DNA from: Leishmania mexicana MHOM/GT/2001/U1103
Taxonomy: Eukaryota; Euglenozoa; Kinetoplastea; Trypanosomatida; Trypanosomatidae
Reading direction: 5' to 3'
Assembly (NCBI RefSeq): GCF_000234665.1
Contig: NC_018331.1
Span: 806,001-870,000, forward strand
Length of the DNA: 64,000 bases
The notes beneath the pieces are model-generated. The model was given only the letters and a program-made list of their open reading frames with translations. It searched no databases and was not told where the DNA came from. The translations under genes were made by a program, and so were the position numbers. How positions within the stretch are numbered: position 1 is the first letter of the stretch; the number at the start of each line of letters is the position of its first letter. Positions 41,902-52,318 of this stretch are shown piece after piece.

Positions 41902-43918
41902 GGCAGGAGACCTAGGGGCGCTGCCAGAGCAGAGGGGAGGAGACAGAGATGTGGGCAGTCGATGCTGAGAGCGGGATGACTCAATCAGCTAGAGCGCTGA
42001 GTGATGGTGACTGTATCGTTGGCCTGTGAAGCTGGTGCAACGGAGACCAGCGCGTGTGTGTGTGTGTGTGTGTAGCGTGCTTTGAGGATGGAAGTATGAT
42101 GATCTGTCCAGCGGGAGACAAGGAGCGGTGCAGAAGCATAGCGAGAGAGGGGGTCAGCAGCAGCAATGACGGAGGAGGAGAGAGACATACAGCGAAAGAG
42201 AGCGCGGTCGAGGATGCGCACACACACATGCACCCGCACAAGATACCAAGCAGTCGTGAGTGCGAGCGCGCCACACCCCTGCACGCGCTCCTAGGCCGAA
42301 GCCGACGACGGAGCTCGGTGGGCGAGCAGAACCGCAGCGCTTTCAACAAGCAGGGGGTGCACCGCACTGGCATGCGCGTCCGTGTGCACAAGTATGCGCG
42401 CACGTGTCCGTGTAAGGCAAGCGGCGCGGGACGGAAAGCCGGTGGCCATTCGCTCCTTGCCGCGCTTCTTCTGTGCGCCGTGTCCTTGCGGTTCGTGCCT
42501 CTGCCTCGCGTGTAGCCCGCGCCTTACCGCCCTCCCTCTCTCCGCGGGCGCGCGCGACTTCGCTTATCCTTTGTGTGCCGGTGTCTGATGCCGTCCGTGC
42601 GTACAACACGTCTACCCCGATGGTTGTCGCGCGAGATGCTCAGAAGACAGGGAACAAAAAGGGGGACAGAGAAAGAGAGCTCAACGTCGCGTGGGCATGT
42701 GTGTCTGTGTGTGTAGGGAGCAGCGAGAGAGGGGACTGGGGGGTGCCGGCGCAAGGGAGGCAGCGGCAGGGGTGATGCACAACAGCGGGTGTGTTGCCCC
42801 TTCACACGCAGCCGGCTCGTGTGCCAGTGCGTGTGCGTGCAGGGCGGGAGAGGCAAGAGGAGAAAAGAGGGAGGAGCATGGGTTGACGGGGAGAGAGGAG
42901 GCATACACACACGCACCTGCGCACACATGTCAGCAGCAGCACCTTGAATGATCAGCGCAGACGTACAATGAGCGATATGAAGACGAGCACAGGCAGAGAC
43001 GCGCACACACAAACACGCGGTGGCGCCATAGCGCGCTCCCTGCGGCTCAGTCGATGGGCACAGACACACATGCATGTGCGGGCACCACCCATCACAGCTC
43101 CGGTGAGAGAGCTTCGCGCGCACGCGTAGGGTGCATACGCGCCCGTAGGCATAGACTGCGAAAAGAAGCAACGAGCACGTCGGCTCCTGCCCGCTCCTGC
43201 TTGGTGACTCTCCTCGCATTCGGCTTCGCTGCGATCTCGAACTCCGAGGCTCGCCCTCACGCCCTTTTATTGGCCCAATGTCTTTGTATGTGCACAGGTA
43301 TGTAACCTCGGTGTACGCAGGCGGCAGGCATGTACCACGGTACCTCCACACAGCCCACGCACCAGCACCAACATATGCACAGAGGGTGACAGACGGAGGC
43401 GGCTGCTTTCCAAGCCAGAGGGAAGAGGCACTCTGCCTCCCTTCATATTAAGATGACGTCGTCCATGTGGCGCGACAACACAAAGACAGAAGAAGACAGG
43501 CACGCAAAAGGGCGGGAAGAAGCCTTACATGTACAACATGGCTTTATCAGGGGCGGCAGCAGCCACCAACGGCTCGGAGACGGAGGGGGACAACGGCGGG
43601 GGAGTGCCCCGGGCACAGAACCGAGTTGGGTGGTGCGTCGCTCGAGTCCCGATGCGTGTGCTGGTCAAACGGAGGGACGAAAAAGGATGAAGGAAATGAA
43701 AACAGAAAAGCGAGGGTGATGCCCAGGTGCAGAGCTGGCACGTACAGACGGAAAAGACAGCCGCAGATGAGGGAGGGAGGGGAGCATGCGTGTGCGAGAG
43801 AACGCGGGTTCGTCCCTCCCCCCTCCCCTCCCCGCCATCCCCCACCCACGCGACACGGGAGGATGTCATCCTCCGGAGGAAAGAGAGCGGAGGAACAAAA
43901 AGAGATGGCAGAATGAAG
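41902..43918. other. BCAT copy 1 5' region and tandem-unit junction
   Basis: Contains the shared BCAT 5' block to 41973, (GT)n at about 42054-42073, and the unit 1/unit 2 junction near 42820-42827. From 42827 the sequence repeats 34922-36013. No gene recognised. Confidence 0.55.
41921..41957 (-). promoter_or_regulatory. Candidate trans-splice acceptor, BCAT copy 1
   Basis: On the minus strand a long pyrimidine tract (about 41957-41923) ends in CAG, with AG at 41922-41921, giving a 19-nt 5' UTR. A second AG eight bases nearer the ATG is an alternative. The same site occurs at 46709-46745 and 50506-50542 before copies 2 and 3, inside the block that all three copies share. Confidence 0.55.
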
Positions 43919-44018
43919 NNNNNNNNNNNNNNNNNNNNNNNNNNNNNNNNNNNNNNNNNNNNNNNNNNNNNNNNNNNNNNNNNNNNNNNNNNNNNNNNNN
44001 NNNNNNNNNNNNNNNNNN
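43919..44018. other. Assembly gap (100 N)
   Basis: Exactly 100 unknown bases, a placeholder length. If unit 2 equals unit 1, the real missing sequence is about 3,217 bp and includes most of a second D-lactate dehydrogenase-like gene. Confidence 0.98.
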
Positions 44019-44248
44019 ACTGCCACCACCTCCTCCACAGAGCTCGGGATTACCGCAGCGGCAGGAAGCACATGCATGTGGTGCGACTCATCCTTGCTGT
44101 ACAAATCAAGCATCTTCTCGCTCACCACCAGTTGCTTCTCAGGGTTCTTCAGCACCTTGCGGAGCCCTGCGATGCACGTCGCATACTTCGCCTGCCGCTC
44201 CTCCAAGGTGCCCACGTTGTACTCCGCCTGTTTCAGTGGGGACGCCAT
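44019..44248 (-). CDS. D-lactate dehydrogenase-like gene, copy 2, 5' fragment
   Basis: Only the first 76 codons are present, identical at protein level to copy 1 (MASPLKQAEYNVG... to SSVEEVVA), before the frame runs into the N gap. The start codon and 5' flank are intact and match unit 1. The missing 417 codons would fall in the gap, so this looks like an assembly break and not a pseudogene. A genuine deletion between the two edges is not excluded. It lies just downstream of BCAT copy 2. Confidence 0.85.
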
Positions 44249-45483
44249 GGTGATGCACCGCAGGTGGATGGGAGGGGGAGAGAAATGAGAGGGATCAGCG
44301 GCCCTGTACGAGCAACTATCGGTGTGCGCAACCGGTGCGCCCTTCAGGAAAATATGTCAAGCGATAAGCCTCGAGAGAACTGCCACAAGCTCGAGAAATA
44401 TGATGCATGCAACAGCACCGTATGGACAGGGCGCCCTCCTCTACGAAAACAGGAAGTGCAGTTGGCGCGTGAGATTGGCGTGCGTGTACGAGCAGCTGAC
44501 GCCCACGCGGTGCCATACAGAGGGAGGAAGTGCAGAAAAGGCGATAGCAGTAGTTTGTTGGCCTCTCTCAGCGCGTCCATTCGCCGCCGTGGAGCATGCG
44601 CCCAGCCACTCACACTCTGACCCCCGGACCGGCCACACAGGCCCATCATCGCGCGGCACCAGGCACCGGGAGACACACGCCCTGCAGCAGTGCGCCGCCA
44701 CCGACTGCACCCCTCCCCGCGGGGTCGCATGAAGGCCCCCCACCAGCACCCAGCGAGCGCCGGGCGGGGCACCCGCGAGTCGCGCTGGGCTCCCCCGTGG
44801 GGTGGGCACATGACCCTGTCACCACCAGAAGCGGTGCCGCATTTCGCAGGGGGCAGGGGGTGGGGGGCTGCCCGACTTTCGACGCAGAGTGGGGGAGGGG
44901 GGAGGTACGGGACCGCGAGACGCCACGCACGGAGGTGTCTGGCATCACCAGGGACGCTAGCCATGATTAAGAAAACAGAGAACAAAGGGAAGAAGTAAAA
45001 TGCAACGAGAGCAAGAAGTGCGTGCCGCGTGGCGTTTCTCCTTCCCTTCACGTGGGTGCTCGCGTGGGTTGGGATGGGGTGGGGCCGGGAGGGGCCCATG
45101 GAGTTCATGGCGATGAGTAGCACCAAAAAAAAAGAAACAGCAGGAGAGAGACAGGGAGACACAGATGGCGTAGCATGGTAAGACACGCACGCGCACCCAG
45201 GGTTTCGAAAAAGAAAACGTGCATGGGTACCGAGAGCCAGCGCCCATCTCTACCCTCCAAAAAGAAGATGCAACATATACGTACCTCTCCCACTCGCGTA
45301 CGCGAGTGCTTGTGTGTGGGTGTGGCCGAGTACGTGCCGCCAAAGTCATCGCGCGCCTCCGCTGCCTGCCCGTCGGCTTCCGCGCACCTGCTGCGCTACT
45401 CGCCGAGCCTTCGTGTCACGAAAAATCCCGCCACACCCGCCTGGGCGTCCTCGGAGCGAGCGACCAAGAGCATCGTCTCCGCG
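44249..45483. other. BCAT copy 2 3' region
   Basis: A duplicate of 39461-40695, with the SIDER2-like element and the palindrome at 45291-45308. No gene recognised. Confidence 0.6.
44568..44938. mobile_element. SIDER2-like element, copy B
   Basis: Duplicate of copy A, carried along in tandem unit 2, in the probable 3' UTR of BCAT copy 2. Confidence 0.7.
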
Positions 45484-46689
45484 TCAGGCCTCGACCTTCA
45501 CGGACCACGGGCTCGGCGTCTTGCCGTACTGGATATCCATTATCTCGTTCAGGAGCCGGTGCGCGTAGCTCGGCTCCGAGAGCGGCACGCTGTACTCCTT
45601 GCCGCAATACGCAATCATCTCGACGGACGACACGACGGCAGCCGTGCCGCATCCGAAGCACTCCATCACGCGCCCCTCCCCCAGCGCCTCCACCAGCTCA
45701 GACATGTAGTACGGACGCTCCGACACCTCGAACTCGCCCCACGACCGTGCGAGCGCCAGAACCGAGTCGCGCGTCACGCCGGGCAGGACCGTCCCGTCCA
45801 GCGGCGCGGTGACCAGCTCTGTCTTGCCCTCCTTCGTCTTCCACAGCGTGAAGAAGTTCATGGATCCGACCTCCTGCACCTCATCCTTGGAGCCGAGCCA
45901 CAACACCTGGTTGTACCCGAGAGCCTGCGCCTCCTCCTGGACCAGCAGCGGCCCGGCGTAGTTGGCACCCAGCTTGCTGCCGCCAGTGCCACCGGGCCAC
46001 GCGCGCTTGCGCTTCTCCTCCGCCAGCAGCGTCACGGGCTTGATGACCACCGCGCCCGACTGGCCCTCCGGCGGTAGGTAGTACGGCCCCACGGGCGAAG
46101 CAATCACGAAGAGACGCACCGACCTCGAGGGAGTGGCGCCGAGGCTGTCTGCGGTGCCGATAGCGGCCGGGCGCAGGTACAGCGAGTAGCCGTACTCCTT
46201 CGGCACGTAATCCTTCTCCGTCCTCACGAACTCCGTGATCACCTTCAGCATCTCCGCCTCGTCAAAGTCCGGGAAGCACAGAGAGCGCATGCTGTGGCGC
46301 AGGCGTGCAACGTTCCGGTCAGGGCGGAACAGGCGCAGGCTCTGCTTCTCCAGCCTCTCACCCCTCGCGGCCCTCGCGATGTCAGCAATGTCCGCGTACA
46401 CCTTCATCCCCTCAAAGCACTGTGTCGCGTAGTGCAGGCACGACGTCTGCGGCGGCAGCGAAAAGTTGGCGAAAGGCACGATCGCCGGCGCACCCCACCT
46501 GCCGTCCTTGAAGTCGATTATCACCATGTGCGGCGTAAAGAGGGTGCCGAAGGCAACGCCCTTCATCGGCGGCAGCGGCGGCGGATCGGCCACCAGCGTT
46601 TTAGTAAGCGCCGCGGCCGTGAAGGAGACGACGGGGGCCATGCTGCCGTGCGCAGCGCTCGCCCGGCGCCAGGGTCGGCTCAGCAACAT
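45484..46689 (-). CDS. BCAT: Branched-chain amino acid aminotransferase, copy 2
   Basis: A 401-residue protein with the same predicted sequence as copy 1, including Lys239 and the Ala/Ser-substituted redox motif. The 5' and 3' flanks also match unit 1, so this copy arose by duplication of the whole BCAT-dehydrogenase unit and should be regulated like copy 1. Its downstream neighbour is the gap-broken dehydrogenase copy 2. Confidence 0.95.
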   Translation of the reverse strand: MLLSRPWRRASAAHGSMAPVVSFTAAALTKTLVADPPPLPPMKGVAFGTLFTPHMVIIDFKDGRWGAPAIVPFANFSLPPQTSCLHYATQCFEGMKVYADIADIARAARGERLEKQSLRLFRPDRNVARLRHSMRSLCFPDFDEAEMLKVITEFVRTEKDYVPKEYGYSLYLRPAAIGTADSLGATPSRSVRLFVIASPVGPYYLPPEGQSGAVVIKPVTLLAEEKRKRAWPGGTGGSKLGANYAGPLLVQEEAQALGYNQVLWLGSKDEVQEVGSMNFFTLWKTKEGKTELVTAPLDGTVLPGVTRDSVLALARSWGEFEVSERPYYMSELVEALGEGRVMECFGCGTAAVVSSVEMIAYCGKEYSVPLSEPSYAHRLLNEIMDIQYGKTPSPWSVKVEA

Positions 46690-49274
46690 GGCAGGAGACC
46701 TAGGGGCGCTGCCAGAGCAGAGGGGAGGAGACAGAGATGTGGGCAGTCGATGCTGAGAGCGGGATGACTCAATCAGCTAGAGCGCTGAGTGATGGTGACT
46801 GTATCGTTGGCCTGTGAAGCTGGTGCAACGGAGACCAGCGCGTGTGTGTGTGTGTGTGTGTGTGTAGCGTGCTTTGAGGATGGAAGTATGATGATCTGTC
46901 CAGCGGGAGACAAGGAGCGGTGCAGAAGCATAGCGAGAGAGGGGGTCAGCAGCAGCAATGACGGAGGAGGAGAGAGACATACAGCGAAAGAGAGCGCGGT
47001 CGAGGATGCGCACACACACATGCACCCGCACAAGATACCAAGCAGTCGTGAGTGCGAGCGCGCCACACCCCTGCACGCGCTCCTAGGCCGAAGCCGACGA
47101 CGGAGCTCGGTGGGCGAGCAGAACCGCAGCGCTTTCAACAAGCAGGGGGTGCACCGCACTGGCATGCGCGTCCGTGTGCACAAGTATGCGCGCACGTGTC
47201 CGTGTAAGGCAAGCGGCGCGGGACGGAAAGCCGGTGGCCATTCGCTCCTTGCCGCGCTTCTTCTGTGCGCCGTGTCCTTGCGGTTCGTGCCTCTGCCTCG
47301 CGTGTAGCCCGCGCCTTACCGCCCTCCCTCTCTCCGCGGGCGCGCGCGACTTCGCTTATCCTTTGTGTGCCGGTGTCTGATGCCGTCCGTGCGTACAACA
47401 CGTCTACCCCGATGGTTGTCGCGCGAGATGCTCAGAAGACAGGGAACAAAAAGGGGGACAGAGAAAGAGAGCTCAACGTCGCGTGGGCATGTGTGTCTGT
47501 GTGTGTAGGGAGCAGCGAGAGAGGGGACTGGGGGGTGCCGGCGCAAGGGAGGCAGCGGCAGGGGTGATGCACAACAGCGGGTGTGTTGCCCCTTCACACG
47601 CAGCCGGCTCGCGGGCGAATGTGTGTGTGTGTGTAAAACGGAGATGGTCGTCATTCGGCGGAATAGGAGAACAAAGAGGCGCACGTATTCGCACGCAGCA
47701 AACAGTCGCACATGCAGACTGGCTGCAGCGGCCGCCGTCCTCCACGCGCACACACACGGACACACCGCTACCGCGTGCTATTCTGGAGCCTTGCAGAGCT
47801 GTGCGCTAGGGCAGCTGACAAGCACCCTTGCAGGATTCCCCCCGCCCCGTTATTCGGGCACGCCGAGAGAGACGCTCCTTACACCAAGGGTAGGCAAGGG
47901 GTCCGCTCGAGTTACGAATGTAAGAAAGTAAAGCGAAGCTCGGGTTACGGGAAGAGAAGTCGTCATCTCGCGCGAGAGAAAAATGTGGAGTCGCATCATT
48001 ACTTCATCGGGACGTGGGTCGTCGTCGCTGCCGCGATTGTGGACAAGAGCGAGAGGGAAGACAAGTATGACAGAACAAAAGGAATATAGGCGAGTGAGGA
48101 GCTTGCGCGTGTGAAAGGGCGGTAGCGGGGGAGGCGAAGTCGGTGGGGGTCAGTGGGGAAGAAAACAAAAACGATAGAGTGGGGTAGCTGGCGCGCTTTC
48201 CATCTCGCCAGAACGCCACCCACCGTCCCTCGCTTCGCTGTATCAGCACCACAACGCCCGTCAGCATCACCGTCAGCAGCGAGAGCAGCCGGTATGGTCG
48301 TCGCGAGCTCGACGACGACACGGTCGATGATGGCGGCGGCCTGCCGCCCCCCCCCCCCCCTTCGTCCCGCCACTTCCAAGTGGACGAGGAAGACGCGGCG
48401 AGCCGGATTAGACATGAACACAGCAATATAGCAATACATAAGGAAAACGATACATGGGGAAGACCATGCGAGAGACCAGAGGAAGTAGATCAAAACAGCA
48501 AAAAAAATAAGCAAACTAGACGTCTTTTGGAGAGATAAAAGTTCGGTGGTGGAGAACACGACAGCGATGCCCCCCCGCCATCCCCCGAGGAGGAGGAGGA
48601 GAGCGTCTCTGCGCCACCGCAGAGCGGGTCAAACAAAAGAAGATGAGCATACATGAGCGTGAGTCGACTGCGGCTACGCACTCGCCACACACACACACAA
48701 GCCGCACACACAGAGAACCATAAAAAAAGGTTTCGGAACATGAAGAAGAACCGAGCAAGCGTCTGTGTGTGTGCGTGTGTGGTGTGTGCGTGTGTCTGTA
48801 CTCGACAGTGAAAGTGAGGGGGGAGGGGATGGGGGAGGATCAGCTGGGGGTTCCTCGGGCGTTCAAGCACGTAGCGACTGTGACGAGCACCGACGAACAT
48901 CCACAGCCCTCCCCCCACCCGCCAGCGGGGTACAAACAACAACAAAAAGAAAACGCGCACGCACGCACACACACACCAGTTACAACACTCATGAAAAAAG
49001 ATGAGCGGGGTTTGGGGTAAAAGGCGGTGATGGTGACGGTGGTCGTCGTGATGGCGGGGGGGGGTGCACAGCGCACAAGAGGGACGCAGCCCACCCTAGT
49101 AGAGTACGGAACCCAGGCTCCCGTATCTCATTTATCAGCTTTTAATATTCTTAAGGGCGGCAAACACGCACCTGTGATACTCTCTGCACGACAAGCAAGC
49201 CACCCTGGCACTATTCCGCCTCTCTTGCCCACATCATCACCACACCCCCATCCTCTGATCGGTCGACACCTGCT
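46690..49274. other. BCAT copy 2 5' region and unique 3' region of copy 3
   Basis: Up to 47611 this matches unit 1. After that it is unique, with short GT tracts, a 14-C run at 48347-48360 and GA-rich stretches. It lacks the SIDER2-like element and the palindrome found downstream of copies 1 and 2. No gene recognised. Confidence 0.55.
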
Positions 49275-50486
49275 TCAACACAAAGCCTCGACCTTCACGG
49301 ACCACGGGCTCGGCGTCTTGCCGTACTGGATATCCATTATCTCGTTCAGGAGCCGGTGCGCGTAGCTCGGCTCCGAGAGCGGCACGCTGTACTCCTTGCC
49401 GCAATACGCAATCATCTCGACGGACGACACGACGGCAGCCGTGCCGCATCCGAAGCACTCCATCACGCGCCCCTCCCCCAGCGCCTCCACCAGCTCAGAC
49501 ATGTAGTACGGACGCTCCGACACCTCGAACTCGCCCCACGACCGTGCGAGCGCCAGAACCGAGTCGCGCGTCACGCCGGGCAGGACCGTCCCGTCCAGCG
49601 GCGCGGTGACCAGCTCTGTCTTGCCCTCCTTCGTCTTCCACAGCGTGAAGAAGTTCATGGATCCGACCTCCTGCACCTCATCCTTGGAGCCGAGCCACAA
49701 CACCTGGTTGTACCCGAGAGCCTGCGCCTCCTCCTGGACCAGCAGCGGCCCGGCGTAGTTGGCACCCAGCTTGCTGCCGCCAGTGCCACCGGGCCACGCG
49801 CGCTTGCGCTTCTCCTCCGCCAGCAGCGTCACGGGCTTGATGACCACCGCGCCCGACTGGCCCTCCGGCGGTAGGTAGTACGGCCCCACGGGCGAAGCAA
49901 TCACGAAGAGACGCACCGACCTCGAGGGAGTGGCGCCGAGGCTGTCTGCGGTGCCGATAGCGGCCGGGCGCAGGTACAGCGAGTAGCCGTACTCCTTCGG
50001 CACGTAATCCTTCTCCGTCCTCACGAACTCCGTGATCACCTTCAGCATCTCCGCCTCGTCAAAGTCCGGGAAGCACAGAGAGCGCATGCTGTGGCGCAGG
50101 CGTGCAACGTTCCGGTCAGGGCGGAACAGGCGCAGGCTCTGCTTCTCCAGCCTCTCACCCCTCGCGGCCCTCGCGATGTCAGCAATGTCCGCGTACACCT
50201 TCATCCCCTCAAAGCACTGTGTCGCGTAGTGCAGGCACGACGTCTGCGGCGGCAGCGAAAAGTTGGCGAAAGGCACGATCGCCGGCGCACCCCACCTGCC
50301 GTCCTTGAAGTCGATTATCACCATGTGCGGCGTAAAGAGGGTGCCGAAGGCAACGCCCTTCATCGGCGGCAGCGGCGGCGGATCGGCCACCAGCGTTTTA
50401 GTAAGCGCCGCGGCCGTGAAGGAGACGACGGGGGCCATGCTGCCGTGCGCAGCGCTCGCCCGGCGCCAGGGTCGGCTCAGCAACAT
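49275..50486 (-). CDS. BCAT: Branched-chain amino acid aminotransferase, copy 3
   Basis: A 403-residue BCAT that appears identical to copies 1 and 2 through residue 401 and then ends in Leu-Cys because the last shared Ala codon runs into different DNA. The block shared with the other copies is 49285-50558 (1,274 bp). It covers the candidate splice acceptor and the reading frame to within a few bases of its end. Everything downstream is unrelated. This copy therefore has its own 3' UTR without the SIDER2-like element, and could be expressed at another level or life stage (inference). It is the first BCAT in transcription order. Confidence 0.95.
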   Translation of the reverse strand: MLLSRPWRRASAAHGSMAPVVSFTAAALTKTLVADPPPLPPMKGVAFGTLFTPHMVIIDFKDGRWGAPAIVPFANFSLPPQTSCLHYATQCFEGMKVYADIADIARAARGERLEKQSLRLFRPDRNVARLRHSMRSLCFPDFDEAEMLKVITEFVRTEKDYVPKEYGYSLYLRPAAIGTADSLGATPSRSVRLFVIASPVGPYYLPPEGQSGAVVIKPVTLLAEEKRKRAWPGGTGGSKLGANYAGPLLVQEEAQALGYNQVLWLGSKDEVQEVGSMNFFTLWKTKEGKTELVTAPLDGTVLPGVTRDSVLALARSWGEFEVSERPYYMSELVEALGEGRVMECFGCGTAAVVSSVEMIAYCGKEYSVPLSEPSYAHRLLNEIMDIQYGKTPSPWSVKVEALC

Positions 50487-51631
50487 GGCAGGAGACCTAG
50501 GGGCGCTGCCAGAGCAGAGGGGAGGAGACAGAGATGTGGGCAGTCGATGCTGAGAGCGCAGTGCTGCAGCTTATGGGCGAGTGTATATGTGTGTGCGGGT
50601 GTAGGTGCTGTGATTCGTACTTTGGTTCACAATGTCTGAGGTGATAAGGAGGAGATGTACACCGAGAGAGAGAAAACAGGTCTAGCCGTGATGGGGTGAT
50701 GACAGCAGGGGCGAGGGGGGGGCGTGGAAAGTGTCGGGCGTGCGAGTAGAGGACGATGAAGACAGGAAAAAAAAGGTAAAAAGGAGAGCGACATGGACAA
50801 GTGCGGGTTAGGGTGGGAGGGGGTAGGCGAAGGCGCGGCATGCCTGTCTGGCGCCATGAGTGTGGCGTTTCATCACAGCAGTCCCAGCGCCCCTTCCCCC
50901 TTCCAACGCGGAAGGGGAAGAGGGAGAAAGTGGAGCGAAATTTGTACACGAATGCGCGAGCATTAGGTGAGGAAGCCGTACTGCTCGCAGCGCGCACGAC
51001 CAGCGCCTGCGGGGCCGCCACTCGCTGACCGGGTGGGAAAGAGGTAAATCGACACCGAAAACAGAAGGACACAGCATACACATACGCACAACCAACCAAG
51101 CACACAGAGATGCCGTCGTCACCGACACGGGCGGTCTTGACGCAATGGCTCATGCCTCGGTTGACACGCTCCACGCCTTGCGTCTCTCACTCTTCTTAAG
51201 TATCCGCTTGAGAGTGGTGGTCTAGTTGGAGAAGCTCAGCGAGCGATGTGTGGGATGGCTGTCGGGCGTTGCGGCAGAGAGAGACAGACATAGGCGCCCA
51301 GACATGGAGGAAGCTGAGGGAGGGTACGCGTGCGTGTATATGGGGGTGACTGGGAGTGCGGAACGAGAAACAGCGGATATCATATGGATAAAGGTGGGAC
51401 ACCCTCATGACCACCCAGCACGATTTCGGGGAAGGAGAAAGAAAACGAGCCTGATCGCGCGCAGACGTCATATATATATATATATATATACACAAAGATG
51501 CCGTGAAATACCAATCAGATCAGCGACATGTAAACCGCGTTGGCGAGAGCAACACAGCACCGGAGAAGAGGGGAAGGAGCGGGCAACCGAAGTGTGTGTG
51601 TGTGTGTGTGCTTGCCACCAACTCTTCGTGT
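50487..51631. other. Intergenic spacer
   Basis: The shared BCAT 5' block ends at 50558. After that come unique GA-rich DNA and (TA)n at 51470-51490 and (GT)n at about 51593-51610. No gene recognised. Confidence 0.5.
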
Positions 51632-52318
51632 CTAGGTGTTGTGAATCAGATCCACTAGGCGATTGAGAATGGTGCGCCTCCGACGCCCACCCGCCACTGC
51701 GTCCGGCGCGGATGAGCCGCCGCTAGATGCGGGGCCGCAACCACAACTGTACATCGCCCCCGCCACACCGCCGCCCGGCAACCGATCATCTTCGATGACA
51801 CATGACGACAGAAGCCCGATCGGCACGAGCCACAACATCAAAAAGAAGCCAAAAACCAACAGCATGGATGTGTAGTACATAAGTCGCAGCGCGAACCAGT
51901 ACCACATGGCGCTCTCCAGCAACACCGCCAGCATCGTCGCCAGCACAAGCGGGCTGTTCATGCCCGACACAAACGGGAAGGTGCGCAGCAGCCGCAAGTA
52001 CAGCACATTCACCAAGAGGCTGAGCAACGAGCGCCACCAGCTCATCCGATCTACGACAAGAATGGACGCGTGCACGACAAGGTTGAAGAAGATGAGAGCA
52101 CGAAGAATCCACTTGGTGCGTGACGGATGCTCCTCCGCGACCTCGGCGACAAACATTAGCGCACACGCGAGGCCGAAGGCAATGAAGCCAATGGCAACGG
52201 CCACCATCAGCGTGGAGACAGCACGGAATGGTCCAAACGGCCTGTACGCGCGTTTTGGCTGTATCCACCAGGAGCCCTTGTCGTCATCCTCGTAGTAGCC
52301 GTAGCCTTGTCGACTCAT
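51632..52318 (-). CDS. TEX261/SVP26-family ER-Golgi membrane protein
   Basis: A 228-residue multi-span protein. Hydrophobic segments lie at about 33-58, 70-90, 94-112, 120-145 and 147-171. The core block LYLRLLRTFPFV, then SPLVLATMLAVLLES, then LWLVPIGLL, matches the TEX261/Svp26 (Erv26) family in order and spacing. Yeast Svp26 is an adaptor that helps package certain Golgi membrane enzymes into COPII vesicles (family knowledge). The N-terminus has a Tyr/Asp-rich tail, and the C-terminus is a Gly/Ser/Cys stretch followed by basic RRRR and a short helix. The C-terminal tail is longer than in yeast and human relatives. The match is by recall. Confidence 0.8.
   Translation of the reverse strand: MSRQGYGYYEDDDKGSWWIQPKRAYRPFGPFRAVSTLMVAVAIGFIAFGLACALMFVAEVAEEHPSRTKWILRALIFFNLVVHASILVVDRMSWWRSLLSLLVNVLYLRLLRTFPFVSGMNSPLVLATMLAVLLESAMWYWFALRLMYYTSMLLVFGFFLMLWLVPIGLLSSCVIEDDRLPGGGVAGAMYSCGCGPASSGGSSAPDAVAGGRRRRTILNRLVDLIHNT

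Larger units (their letters stand above)
34922..42826. repeat. 7,905-bp direct tandem repeat, unit 1
   Basis: The unit starts at 34922 and recurs from 42827 at an offset of 7,905. It contains the complete D-lactate dehydrogenase-like gene (37979-39460), a SIDER2-like element and BCAT copy 1. The match to unit 2 covers 34922-36013 and 39231-42819. The part in between falls in the N gap of unit 2. Differences seen by eye are one substitution (35812 against 43717) and a GT-repeat length change near 42054-42073 (4 nt longer in unit 2). The junction lies in short GT-rich sequence. Confidence 0.9.
42827..47611. repeat. Tandem repeat, unit 2 (interrupted by gap)
   Basis: Matches unit 1 as 42827-43918 to 34922-36013, and 44019-47611 to 39231-42819. 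The offset falls from 7,905 to 4,788 across the gap, so about 3,217 bp of unit 1 sequence are replaced by 100 N. After 47611 the sequence leaves unit 1 and becomes unique. Confidence 0.9.

Noticed and set aside
42524..43351. Minus-strand open frame across the tandem junction
   Set aside because: Its sequence is Cys/Arg/His-rich from CA/GA DNA, it crosses a duplication junction, and no domain is visible.
43547..44248. A 233-residue open frame that crosses the N gap
   Set aside because: It is a chimera of the dehydrogenase 5' end, 34 unknown residues and non-coding unit sequence; only 44019-44248 is real coding DNA.
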